From positions 1 through 64,000 of the forward strand of contig NZ_VLLL01000012.1 of assembly GCF_007994225.1 (NCBI RefSeq): a stretch of 64,000 nt of DNA, read 5' to 3'. The notes under the pieces are model-generated. The model saw only the letters and a program-made list of their open reading frames with translations. It did no database searches and was not told where the DNA came from. The translations under genes were made by a program, and so were the position numbers. Origin of the DNA: Stackebrandtia albiflava. Lineage in GTDB: Bacteria; Actinomycetota; Actinomycetes; Mycobacteriales; Micromonosporaceae. Within the stretch, counting starts at the first letter, position 1. The number at the start of each line of letters is the position of its first letter. Positions 18,990 to 27,210 of the stretch are shown piece after piece.

Positions 18990-19080
18990 CCGACCGGTCC
19001 CGTCCGCGGGGCCGGTTGCCCTCACCTGGCCGGGCCGTTAGTCTTGCGCTTCCCCACCGCCCGATCCCCCAGGAGTGACG

Positions 19081-19752
19081 TTGTCCCGCAACATCGTGTC
19101 GCGTCGGCTCGTTCCGTTCGCCGTCGCGGCCGTCGTCCTCGCCGCGCCGGTCGCCGCCCAGGCCGACGAGACGGTCGGCATCGACATCAACCCAGGAAAC
19201 GTGCCGACGACCGCCGTAGGCCACGACGACATCTCGTGTGACGGCCTGCCGGACGATTCCGACTCCACTCAGGACGGATGGGTCTTCGTGTTGCCCTCCG
19301 ACCGTGGAGACAAGGGCGCCTTCGTCTCGGTGACGGCCACGTACACCGACCTCGACGGAGTGACCCACGTGTACACCACGGACGCCGAGGGTGGGATCGT
19401 CACCTCCCCCGGCGCCTCGGCCACCTCCAAGGCCTACATCCTGACGCCCGCCGGATGGACGTTGACCGCCGCGACCGCGGAGGTCACCGGCGTCGGCGCG
19501 GGCGCGAAGTTCAACCTGACCCACACCTGCCCGGCCGACTCCGGTGATCAGTCGCCGAGCCCCTCGGACGGTGCGAGCCCGTCCGGTGACGCCTCACCGT
19601 CCGACGATGAGTCCACGGAACCGGCCGAAGGCGTCCTCCCGGTGACGGGTTCTCCGATGACGCCGCTCATCGTCACCGGCGCCGCCCTCGCCCTCGTCGG
19701 CGGGGCACTGCTGTTGGCGTTGCGGCACCGGCGCGCCACGGCGCGCGGCTGA
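19081..19752 (+). CDS. LPXTG-type cell-wall-anchored protein
   Basis: A 223-residue surface protein. It has a signal peptide (cleavage near AQA-DE, about residue 29), a mature beta-type domain with a possible Cys pair (ISCDG and HTCPAD), a Ser/Pro/Asp/Glu stalk and the sortase motif LPVTG (186-190). A hydrophobic helix and basic tail RHRRATARG follow. Sortase would attach it to peptidoglycan. TTG 19081 is chosen because AGGAG lies 5 bp upstream; the in-frame GTG 19075 overlaps that site. The gene is flanked on both sides by copies of the cold-shock gene 3' end, suggesting it arrived by insertion or duplication. Confidence 0.83.
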   Translation: MSRNIVSRRLVPFAVAAVVLAAPVAAQADETVGIDINPGNVPTTAVGHDDISCDGLPDDSDSTQDGWVFVLPSDRGDKGAFVSVTATYTDLDGVTHVYTTDAEGGIVTSPGASATSKAYILTPAGWTLTAATAEVTGVGAGAKFNLTHTCPADSGDQSPSPSDGASPSGDASPSDDESTEPAEGVLPVTGSPMTPLIVTGAALALVGGALLLALRHRRATARG

Positions 19753-19778
19753 CGCACCCGGCGGGCGTCCGTGCGGCG

Positions 19779-19854
19779 CCCGCCGCCCGACCGCAAGCAG
19801 GCCGCCGAGATCGCCGAGGTGGTTCACGCGGTGGCGCGGGAACCGGAGCAGTGA
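19779..19854 (+). pseudogene. Duplicated 3' end of the cold-shock gene
   Basis: These 76 bp match 18914-18989, the last codons of the cold-shock gene including its stop, with about five differences, all transitions, over about 70 aligned bases. Translation of the relic reads PPDRKQAAEIAEVVHAVAREPEQ against RPDRKQTAKIAEVVHAVARELEQ. No start codon or cold-shock domain precedes it. The LPXTG gene is therefore bracketed by direct repeats. Confidence 0.85.
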
Positions 19855-19892
19855 CGGCGTTCCGGTGACGGCGGGGTGCTCCGAGGTGGCGT

Positions 19893-20414
19893 TCACGCCC
19901 GTCCGGTCCGGCGTCGCAACCCGGTGCGGACGGCCGCCAGGAACAGCCGCACCGCGGCGCCGAGGATCACCAGGCCGGACAGCATCTGAATGGTCACCAG
20001 CAGCCGGGCGGCACCGGTGCGGGGTGTGATGTCCCCGAATCCCACCGTCGCGAAGACCGTGACGGTGAAGTACAGGGCGTCGACGCGGTCGAGCGGTTCG
20101 GAGAACGCGCCGTCGCCGGACAGCCGGTAACCGGTGGCGAACGCCAGCAGGAACAACAGCACCGAGAACCCGAACGCGCCCACCGCCCGCAGCCGGGGCC
20201 GCGGGTCGCGGGATATCGCGCGCAGCTGCCACACCGTGACGGCCGTGACCGCCGCCAACGTCACCGGCCACCACCAGACGGCGGCGTCACGGCCGGTGTC
20301 GAGCGGGATCAGGAAGTACCCGGCGGTGACGGCCACCGCACCGGCGACCGGGCGCGCGAGGGTTCGCACCGCCCGGCGCCGTTCGGCCCGTGGGCTCGAC
20401 GGGTCCACGTCCAC
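19893..20414 (-). CDS. Two-pore-helix-type potassium channel
   Basis: A 173-residue ion channel of the Kch/ion_trans_2 type. Hydrophobic segments lie at about 22-38, 47-65, 78-96 and 132-158. The selectivity filter TVGFGD (123-128) sits in a re-entrant loop before the last helix. It lacks an RCK/TrkA-N regulatory domain, so gating would rely on voltage, protons or a partner. The basic C-terminus RTGLRRRTGRA is cytosolic. It is a single gene. Confidence 0.87.
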   Translation of the reverse strand: MDVDPSSPRAERRRAVRTLARPVAGAVAVTAGYFLIPLDTGRDAAVWWWPVTLAAVTAVTVWQLRAISRDPRPRLRAVGAFGFSVLLFLLAFATGYRLSGDGAFSEPLDRVDALYFTVTVFATVGFGDITPRTGAARLLVTIQMLSGLVILGAAVRLFLAAVRTGLRRRTGRA

Positions 20415-20487
20415 TCCCTCCCCCGACGACGTGACGCCTCCACTGTGACATCGTCTCGGCCCGGTGGGACGGGGTTCGCGGTGATGC

Positions 20488-21348
20488 TCAGCGGTACCGG
20501 TCGGGGTCGGGTAGGAGTTCGTTCATCGCCCCCGACCGGAAACCGGCGGGGTCCAGGACGACGGTGGTGAACCCGTCGAGGTTCCGCCACAGTTCCGGGC
20601 GTTCCCGCAACCGTGGCACGAGCGCGGCGTCGACCTCCACCCGGGCGGTGTCGTCACCGAGGTCGCGTACCCGCAGGTCACGGACGGGTAGGCCCGCGTC
20701 GTGGAGTGCGAGCCGCAGTGCCGTCTCGGCGCGCCCGACGCGGGCGAGCCCGCCGCCGGTGACCGGGACGCCGTAGGCGATCCGGCTGGACAGGCACGCC
20801 GCCGCCGGTTTGTCCCACGTCGGGAGGCCCCACATCCGGGACACCTCACGGACCTGGTCCTTGCGGAACCCGGCGTCGCGCAGCGGTGTGACCGCGCCGC
20901 GTTCGGCCGCCGCCCGGATGCCCGGCCGGAAACCGGCGACGGCGTCGTCGGCGTTGGTGCCGGTCGCGACGTGGTCGAGACCGTGCCGGGCGGCCAACGG
21001 CAGCAGGGTGTCCAGCAGTTCCGACTTGCAGAAGTAGCAGCGGTCGCCGGCGTTGGCGCGGTATCCCTCCTGGGACAGTTCGTCGGTGGTCGGGGTGAGG
21101 TGCCGGACACCCAGGTCGGCGGCGAACCGGGCGGCGGCGGCGAGTTCGGCCGCCGGGAGGCTGGCCGACACCGCGGTGGCGGCGGCGACCCGGTCGGTGC
21201 CGAGGGTGCGGGCGGCGGCTGCCAGCAGGAACGCGGAGTCGGCGCCGCCGGAGAACGCCACGAGTACGCCGCCGAGTTCACGCAGCCGGTCCTCCAGCGT
21301 GGCGAGCCGGGCGGCGGTGTCGGTGTCGAGGGCGTTCGCTGTGGTCAC
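20488..21348 (-). CDS. larE: ATP-dependent sacrificial sulfur transferase LarE
   Basis: A 286-residue PP-loop ATPase. The loop SGGADS is at 33-38 and a CxxC pair (RCYFCK, Cys104/Cys107) follows. Cys185 in PAAACLSSRI aligns with the sacrificial cysteine of LarE, which donates its sulfur to the nickel-pincer cofactor precursor of lactate racemase-type enzymes. LarB and LarC are not adjacent, so either they lie elsewhere or the gene serves another sulfur transfer. Start and length fit the family. Confidence 0.9.
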   Translation of the reverse strand: MTTANALDTDTAARLATLEDRLRELGGVLVAFSGGADSAFLLAAAARTLGTDRVAAATAVSASLPAAELAAAARFAADLGVRHLTPTTDELSQEGYRANAGDRCYFCKSELLDTLLPLAARHGLDHVATGTNADDAVAGFRPGIRAAAERGAVTPLRDAGFRKDQVREVSRMWGLPTWDKPAAACLSSRIAYGVPVTGGGLARVGRAETALRLALHDAGLPVRDLRVRDLGDDTARVEVDAALVPRLRERPELWRNLDGFTTVVLDPAGFRSGAMNELLPDPDRYR

Positions 21349-21561
21349 GCCGCGAGCCTAGCGCGGCGCGGGCCGCCGACGGCCGGGACGCGGAAGGCGG
21401 GCACGGACGAGCGCGCCGAGACGCCGCCGGCACGCTCACCTTCAGTCCACTGTGGCTGTGACTGTCCGCGGAGTACGCGACACGTGCGCAAGCCCGCCAT
21501 GTGACGGATCGGCTCGAACGGCCACAAGAGACACGGGACGGGAATCGCGGCCGCGTTGACC

Positions 21562-21593
21562 CGGGTGGCCCCCTGGCATGAGGGGGCCACCCG
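21562..21593 (-). terminator. Terminator after the Tat-exported esterase
   Basis: A perfect 13 bp stem (21562-21574 with 21581-21593) and 6-base loop, 11 bp beyond the esterase stop on the minus strand. Confidence 0.82.
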
Positions 21594-21604
21594 CCCGTAT
21601 CCGG

Positions 21605-22600
21605 TCAGCCGGCGCGTCGCAGCCGCGCCAGCATGCCGTTGAGGTCGTGGACGAACATGTCGTGCCGGAAGACGTGCCCGCCGGGCATTTCGAGGCCCTC
21701 GTGCGGGATGCCCGCCTGCGAGAGTGCGGCGCGGAATTCGCGTTGTCCCGCGAGGACCTGGGTCTCGTTGACGGTGTCGAACCAGTTCACCGGGTCCGGT
21801 GAGGTACCCGCGACCAGGAACACCCGCTTGTGGTGGTAGCTCGGGATGCGTTCCATCGGGTTGTCGGCGCTGACGCGCGCCTCGTCCCACAGCGGCGCAC
21901 CGTAGACGGTGCCGCCGCCGAGGTCGAGCGCGGCGGATGTGGCGTTCGCCCAGTGCACCACCAGCCCGAAGTCGCGGCGCAGGCTCGCGGGGCCGGAGTG
22001 GGAGCTGACCGAACAGAAATGGCCGTAGTACTTGGCGGCGTACTTCAACGCCCCGAATCCGCCCATGGAGAACCCGGCGACGGCGCGGCCGTCGTATTCG
22101 GGGAAGGTGCGGAAGTTCTGTTCGATCCACCGCAACAACTGTTCGATGTGGAAGAACTCCCAGTTGCGGGGTCCCGTGTTGGTGCTCACCGGGTTCGAGT
22201 ACCAGCCGGTGGACGCGTCGGGCATCACGACGATGATCTCGCGGCCCGCGGTCAGGTTGACGATGTTCTCGTGCATGTGGAAGTGCCGGAAGTCGGAGTT
22301 CCCGCCGTGCAGCAGGTACAGCACCGGGTAGCGTTTCCCGCTGGTGTGGTATCCGTCGGGGAGCAGCACGTTGACGCCGGGGTCCCATTCGATGGCGTCG
22401 GTGGCGAACCGGTAGTACTGGAGGCGGCCGGGGTTCTCGTTCCGGTCCACGATGCGCAGGCCGTGTCCGTCGACGGCGGCGTGTGCGGCGCGGGGCCGGA
22501 GGGCTCCGCCCGCGAAGGCGCCAGCCACGGTGGCGGCGGCGGCTCCGGTCAGCAACCGCCTGCGGCTGATCAGCGGCGGGGAGGCGGGGGTGTGGTCCAT
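21605..22600 (-). CDS. Tat-exported esterase (antigen 85 / esterase D-like)
   Basis: A 331-residue alpha/beta hydrolase with a twin-arginine signal (SRRRLLTGAAAATVAG, about 12-27, cleavage near AHA-AVD). The fold landmarks are YLLHGG (95-100), the nucleophile elbow GFSMGG (Ser178) and a C-terminal GGHVFRHD supplying the catalytic His. It resembles secreted carbohydrate or mycolyl esterases of the antigen 85/esterase D group. ATG 22600 follows AGGAGAAGG. The AT-rich stretch 22601-22719 upstream should carry its promoter. Confidence 0.87.
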   Translation of the reverse strand: MDHTPASPPLISRRRLLTGAAAATVAGAFAGGALRPRAAHAAVDGHGLRIVDRNENPGRLQYYRFATDAIEWDPGVNVLLPDGYHTSGKRYPVLYLLHGGNSDFRHFHMHENIVNLTAGREIIVVMPDASTGWYSNPVSTNTGPRNWEFFHIEQLLRWIEQNFRTFPEYDGRAVAGFSMGGFGALKYAAKYYGHFCSVSSHSGPASLRRDFGLVVHWANATSAALDLGGGTVYGAPLWDEARVSADNPMERIPSYHHKRVFLVAGTSPDPVNWFDTVNETQVLAGQREFRAALSQAGIPHEGLEMPGGHVFRHDMFVHDLNGMLARLRRAG

Positions 22601-22719
22601 CGTTTCCTTCTCCTGACGTGATGCCGTGTCGCTCCGGGCGGCGGGCACGGCGGAGTACGCCAGGTTATCGAAGGAGGACGTATCGTGATAGAGGCAAATC
22701 CCCTTTTTTAGATATGTAC

Positions 22720-24186
22720 CTATAAATTCACCACGGGGCGCGCGCCGGGCAGCACCTCCACCGGTTCGCGACCCGGCACCAGCGCGCCGTCCGCCACGTA
22801 GCCCTCCGGGCTGTCGGCCAGCAGCGACACCAGGACCGAGCGGCGGTCGGCGAGCGCACCGGCCGACTCCGGCGCGGCGGCCAGGTCCCGCAGTTCCTCC
22901 CGGTCGTCCACCATGTCGAACAACTGCTCGTGGCCGTCGCCGGAGAACCACACGTACTTGAACCGCTGATCCACCACGGCGTGAACCGACTGCCCGCCCT
23001 GGTAACTGTGTTCGATGTGGACGTATTCGCGGGGCGTCTCGGGTGCGCCGCCGGCGGCCACCGCCCGCAACGACCGCCCGTCCAGGCCGTCCGGGACCTC
23101 CAGACCCGCACAGTCCAGCAGGGTCGGCATCACGTCCTGCAACGTCACCAGTTCACCGCTGACGCCGCCCGGCTCCGACTCCGGCCCGGCCAACAGGAAC
23201 GGGATCCGCGCCGAACCCTCGTACGGCAAGGACTTGCGCCACAACCGGTGTTCGCCGAGCATCTCGCCGTGATCGGAGGTGAAGCAGAACCACGTGTTCT
23301 CGACGGTGAAGCCGAACTCCGCGGCGGCCTCCATGAACCGCTGGATCTGGTGATCTATGTGGACCATGTTGCCGAGGTAGCCCGCCCGGGCACGGTGCAG
23401 ACTCTCCCGGTCGTACTCCGCGACCGGTGCGTCGGGCCGGTCGTCCTGGCGGAACCGGTCGAAGCGGCCCGCCCAGTCCCCCACCACCGGTGCGTAGGGC
23501 GGCGCGGCCATGAACTGGTCGAACGCCCACTGTGGCGGGTCGAACGGCGGGTGCGGCCGGTGGAACGACAGGTTCAGGAAGAACGGGCGCGTGGGGTCGC
23601 GCCGGTACATGAACTCCACGGCCTCCGTCACCACCCAGTTGGTGGGGTGGAGGTGCTCGGCGCGGGGCCACGGACGCGCCACCATCGAGTTGCAGTCGAC
23701 ACCGTGGTCGGCGTAGTCGCTGTCCACGGTCTGGCCCGGCTGCCGGGTCAACCAGGTGCGGTAGTCGTCGGTGAACCGGGGGTCCTCACGCCTACGGCGG
23801 CTGTGGTGCATGTAGCCGTCGTGCAACACCACCTCGTCGAACCCGACCCGGTTACGCGCGGGCGCCGCGTGCATCTTCCCGATCGCGCGGGTCTGGTAGC
23901 CCTGCCGGCCGAACTCCCCCGCCATCGTCACCGGGAAGTCCCACGGGACGCCGTCCTCGTATCCGACCCGGCCGTGCGTGCGGGGTGCCAGGCCGGTGTG
24001 CAGCGACGCACGCGCGGGGATGCAGCTCGGCGACGGCGTGTACGCGCGATCGAACCGGGTGCCGCGCCGCGCCAGGTCGTCCAGGAACGGGGTGCGCGCC
24101 ACCGGGTGACCGGCGGCCGACAGGTGGTCGCCACGCCACTGGTCGGCCGTGATCAGGACGATGTTGGGGAGTGCGGCAGCGGTCAT
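22720..24186 (-). CDS. Type I sulfatase (arylsulfatase-like)
   Basis: A 488-residue alkaline-phosphatase-superfamily sulfatase. Residues 55-59 (CIPAR) match the CxPxR site whose Cys is converted to formylglycine, within SPSCIPARASLHTGL. Metal-binding features include LITADQWRGDH (11-21) and FTSDHGEMLGEHRLW. It would hydrolyse sulfate esters; no signal peptide is visible, so it is probably cytosolic. ATG 24186 is used; ATG 24198 adds four residues. An FGE-like candidate activator lies about 24 kb away at 48382. Confidence 0.9.
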   Translation of the reverse strand: MTAAALPNIVLITADQWRGDHLSAAGHPVARTPFLDDLARRGTRFDRAYTPSPSCIPARASLHTGLAPRTHGRVGYEDGVPWDFPVTMAGEFGRQGYQTRAIGKMHAAPARNRVGFDEVVLHDGYMHHSRRRREDPRFTDDYRTWLTRQPGQTVDSDYADHGVDCNSMVARPWPRAEHLHPTNWVVTEAVEFMYRRDPTRPFFLNLSFHRPHPPFDPPQWAFDQFMAAPPYAPVVGDWAGRFDRFRQDDRPDAPVAEYDRESLHRARAGYLGNMVHIDHQIQRFMEAAAEFGFTVENTWFCFTSDHGEMLGEHRLWRKSLPYEGSARIPFLLAGPESEPGGVSGELVTLQDVMPTLLDCAGLEVPDGLDGRSLRAVAAGGAPETPREYVHIEHSYQGGQSVHAVVDQRFKYVWFSGDGHEQLFDMVDDREELRDLAAAPESAGALADRRSVLVSLLADSPEGYVADGALVPGREPVEVLPGARPVVNL

Positions 24187-24365
24187 GGCGGTGATCATAG
24201 TCGGGGGCCGGGGCGGCGAGACCCGGACGGCAAGCGCATTCCCCGCGCTCGCGGCGACACATGGTGCCCGCGACGCCACGCCGTGTGAAACCCGCCTCGC
24301 GGTGTTGACGGCGAAGCCGTCCACCGGCGACAGTTGAGTCGCCCCACGAACCCGAACCGAATCCG

Positions 24366-25253
24366 ATGCCGAACCTCCCCTCATTCCTCCCCGACCGGAG
24401 GCAGCTCACGCGTAGGCTGCCCGGCGTCGCCGTGGCCGCGCTGGTGGCGCTCATCCTCACCGCGTCGGTCCTCGCGAGCGCCCCCGCCACCGGGCGGCTG
24501 CACCCCGGCACGTCCGCCTCCGACATCCCCTCGACCCCGGAACCGGAGTCCTCGACCGACCCCGCCGGGGACCGGCAGGACCGGCTGGAGGAACTGGTCG
24601 GCGACTACCTGGCGGCCCACCCCGGATTCACCGCGACCGTGGCGATCGGCGACGACCTCGGTCGCCACGAGATCGCCGGTCCCGCCCTGGAGTCGGCAAG
24701 CGTCGCCAAGCTGGAGATCCTGGTGCGGTGGCTGCTGGCCCGGCAGTCCGGACCACTTCCCCAGGACGAGTACGCGCTGGCGCGACGCATGATGAGCGAG
24801 AGCGACAACGAGGCCACCGACACGTTGTGCATCGACATCATCGGTGACACCGCCCCCGAGGACGTCCCCGGCGGGACGGGCCTGTGCACCTCGGACGGCT
24901 GGTGGGGTGCCCACGAGACGACCGCCGCCGACCAACTCGACGTGCTGGCGGCGGCGTGGGACCCGGGACTGCTCAGCGAGGAGAGCCGAGAGGTCGTGCG
25001 GGACCTCATGTCGCAGGTGGTGCCGTGGCAGGTGTGGGGCATCAGTGCCGCCGCGCGGGACGGCGAGGCGGTGTGGTTGAAGAACGGCTGGGACGAACGG
25101 GACGGCTGGCTGGTCCACAGCGTCGGTGTCGTCGGTGGGCCGACGCCGGTACGGATCGCGGTGCTGACCGGCGGCCACACCGACTACGAGACCGGTGTCG
25201 CCCACGTCGAACGGATCGCCGCACTCGCCCGCCAGGCCCTCGACGGCCACTGA
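24366..25253 (+). CDS. Secreted serine hydrolase, class A beta-lactamase-like
   Basis: A 295-residue protein with an N-terminal hydrophobic segment (about 20-40) that acts as signal or anchor, then an acidic linker and a penicillin-binding-type domain. The active-site triad is SVAK (Ser112, Lys115), SDN (146-148) and KNG (239-241), in the order and spacing of class A beta-lactamases. The class A Omega-loop ExxLN is not evident, so it is better described as a beta-lactamase-related hydrolase than a resistance enzyme. A repeat copy lies just downstream. Confidence 0.82.
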   Translation: MPNLPSFLPDRRQLTRRLPGVAVAALVALILTASVLASAPATGRLHPGTSASDIPSTPEPESSTDPAGDRQDRLEELVGDYLAAHPGFTATVAIGDDLGRHEIAGPALESASVAKLEILVRWLLARQSGPLPQDEYALARRMMSESDNEATDTLCIDIIGDTAPEDVPGGTGLCTSDGWWGAHETTAADQLDVLAAAWDPGLLSEESREVVRDLMSQVVPWQVWGISAAARDGEAVWLKNGWDERDGWLVHSVGVVGGPTPVRIAVLTGGHTDYETGVAHVERIAALARQALDGH

Positions 25254-25274
25254 GCCACCGGACCACGCGGTTCC

Positions 25275-25380
25275 TCGTCCACAACCGCCCGGTTATCCAC
25301 AGCCCTCGGTTCACCGGCTTCACACCGCCCGATTCCGGCCGTAGGCTCGACGCCATGGGGAGGAGGAGTGGCGGCCCCCG
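25275..25380 (+). repeat. Dispersed promoter-like repeat, copy C
   Basis: TCGTCCACA (25275-25283), TTATCCACA (25293-25301), -35-like TTCACA (25319-25324), 17 bp spacer, TAGGCT (25342-25347), 7 bases, then ATGGGGAGGAGGAGTGGC from 25355. This is the best-formed copy: TTATCCACA is the classic DnaA-box consensus. It lies between convergent genes and would transcribe into the 3' end of the Pip/YhgE-type permease gene, antisense to it. Confidence 0.78.
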
Positions 25381-25428
25381 AACCAGGGCGGGCCGCGACG
25401 CCCGCCCCCCGTTCCACCGGCCCCCCGG

Positions 25429-27210
25429 CTACGGCAGGGTGACCGGGTGCAGGCGAGCGACGGTCCAGCGGCGGCGATACGCGGTCACGAGGGTGGACGC
25501 CAGCAGCGCCGCGACACCGAACACCGCGAGCACCAGCACCGCCTGCCACAACCGTCGCGGCTCGCCGCCGGTCACGGTGATCCGCAGGGCGTCCACCAGG
25601 TACGTCATCGGCATCAGCGGATGCAGCGCCTGGAAGAACGCCGGAGACGTCTGGATCGGATACGCCCCGCCGGAGGCGGGCACCTGCACCGTCAACAGCA
25701 CCAGCATGGCGACACCCCCCATACCGCCCCACACCAGTCGCAGCAGTTGCCCGACCGCGGTGAACACCGCCGCCCCCGACAGCGCGACCGCTACCGTCGC
25801 GACGGGGTCGACCGCGTCGAGTCCGAGCCCGAGCCCGGCGGCCGCGTACAGGATCGCGACGGCGGCGACCGCCAGCGGCAGGCTGGGTAGCCATCCCGCG
25901 AGCGCGATCGTCGCGGTGCGGGTCCGGCCCGCGAGGGCACGGGGGTTGCAGGAACGCAACACCAGGTACCCGGCGGTCGCGAACAGCCACAGCGCGATCC
26001 CGAACCACAGTGGCGCCATGCCCCGGCCGTACACGTCGGCCGGGTGCGCGTTGACGTTTCGCACGTCGACGGGTGAACCGAGCAGGTCCGCGATGGCGGC
26101 GTTGCGGGCGGGGTCCATGGCGGGCAGCGACCGGGCGGTCCCGGTCAGCGTGTCGGCGAGGCCGCCGGACTCGGAGGCGAAGTCGTCGGTGGCCTCGGCG
26201 AGCCGTTCGGCGCCGGTGCGGGCCGCCGCCGTGTCGCCGGTGAGGCGCTGGGATTCCGCGACCAGGTCGTCGATGCGTCCGTCGGTCACGCCACCGCCGC
26301 CCGGCGACAACGACTGGATGTCCTCGTCGAGTGTGGTGACGCCGTCGTCTATGGCCCGGGCGTCGGCGACGGCGGCGTCGAGGTCGCGGCAGGCGTCGCC
26401 GGTGTCGCCGTCGCACAGCAGCCCGTGGATGTCGGAGAGGCGTCCGGCGAATCCGTCGGTGAGTTCGGCGGCGGCGCGGGAGTCCGACTGGATCGCCGGC
26501 CACCGCCCGGCGAGGGTGGACTCGGCGGGTCGGATGTCGCCGCGCAGGTCGGCGACGTCCTCCGAGAGCCGCTGTGCGGCGAGTTCGAGGTCGGTGAGGC
26601 CGGTGTGGAGCCGGTCGGCCTGGTCGGCGGTGTTCCGGGCGTCGTCGGTGAGGTCGCCGGCGGCGTGGGCGGCCTGTTCGACACCGGTGTCGAGTCGGGT
26701 GAGGTCGCCGACGGCGGCCTTGGCGGCCGTCACGTACACGGCGGTGTCGATCTGCTGCCGCAGGTCGAGGGCGGCCGTGTCGGCGATGACGCCGGACAGG
26801 TAGCCGTTGGAGTCGTCGCGCCGCACGGTGACGTGGGGTCGTTCGCTTCCGGCGAGGGCGCGTGAGAAGTCGGCGGGTACGACGACGGCGAAGGCGTAGT
26901 CGCCTTCGGTGACGCCTCGGATCGCCTCGGTCTCGGTGACGGGATGCCAGTCGAAGGCGTCGCCGGCCTGGAGTTGCCCGGCGAGTTCGGCTCCTGCGTC
27001 GATGTGGCGTCCCTCCACGACCGCGCCGGTGTCCCGGTCGACGAGCGCGACGGGGATGCGTTCGGTCGATCCGTAGGGGTCCCACTGCGACCACAGGGCC
27101 AGGCCGCCCACCAGGATCGGCACCGCGACCACCAGGCCGAGGACGACGCACCGGAGCGGTCGGCCCCGGAACCGGCGTAGTTCCAGTAGGGCGAGGCGTA
27201 GCGCGGTCAT
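25429..27210 (-). CDS. YhgE/Pip-type ABC transporter permease
   Basis: A 593-residue membrane protein with an N-terminal helix (about 20-40), a large extracellular domain of about 330 residues rich in Asp, Ala and Thr with coiled-coil character, and five or six C-terminal helices (about 370-575). This is the layout of YhgE/Pip-type permeases, used for export and in secretion-associated membrane proteins. The motif SVAxxP is not evident. ATG 27210 overlaps the upstream ATPase stop by 4 bp, so the two form an ABC unit. Substrate unknown. Confidence 0.8.
   Translation of the reverse strand: MTALRLALLELRRFRGRPLRCVVLGLVVAVPILVGGLALWSQWDPYGSTERIPVALVDRDTGAVVEGRHIDAGAELAGQLQAGDAFDWHPVTETEAIRGVTEGDYAFAVVVPADFSRALAGSERPHVTVRRDDSNGYLSGVIADTAALDLRQQIDTAVYVTAAKAAVGDLTRLDTGVEQAAHAAGDLTDDARNTADQADRLHTGLTDLELAAQRLSEDVADLRGDIRPAESTLAGRWPAIQSDSRAAAELTDGFAGRLSDIHGLLCDGDTGDACRDLDAAVADARAIDDGVTTLDEDIQSLSPGGGGVTDGRIDDLVAESQRLTGDTAAARTGAERLAEATDDFASESGGLADTLTGTARSLPAMDPARNAAIADLLGSPVDVRNVNAHPADVYGRGMAPLWFGIALWLFATAGYLVLRSCNPRALAGRTRTATIALAGWLPSLPLAVAAVAILYAAAGLGLGLDAVDPVATVAVALSGAAVFTAVGQLLRLVWGGMGGVAMLVLLTVQVPASGGAYPIQTSPAFFQALHPLMPMTYLVDALRITVTGGEPRRLWQAVLVLAVFGVAALLASTLVTAYRRRWTVARLHPVTLP

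Noticed and set aside
22930-24288. 452-codon plus-strand frame opposite the sulfatase
   Set aside because: Shadow frame with no recognisable domain; the sulfatase motifs on the other strand are unambiguous.
24366-25253. Calling the serine hydrolase a beta-lactamase resistance gene
   Set aside because: SVAK, SDN and KNG are present, but no clear Omega-loop Glu motif is seen and no resistance context is nearby.
24884-27151. Very long open frames (over 600 codons) overlapping the Pip-type permease gene
   Set aside because: They are Arg/Pro/His-rich shadows of the permease gene caused by high GC; no ribosome binding site or family match.
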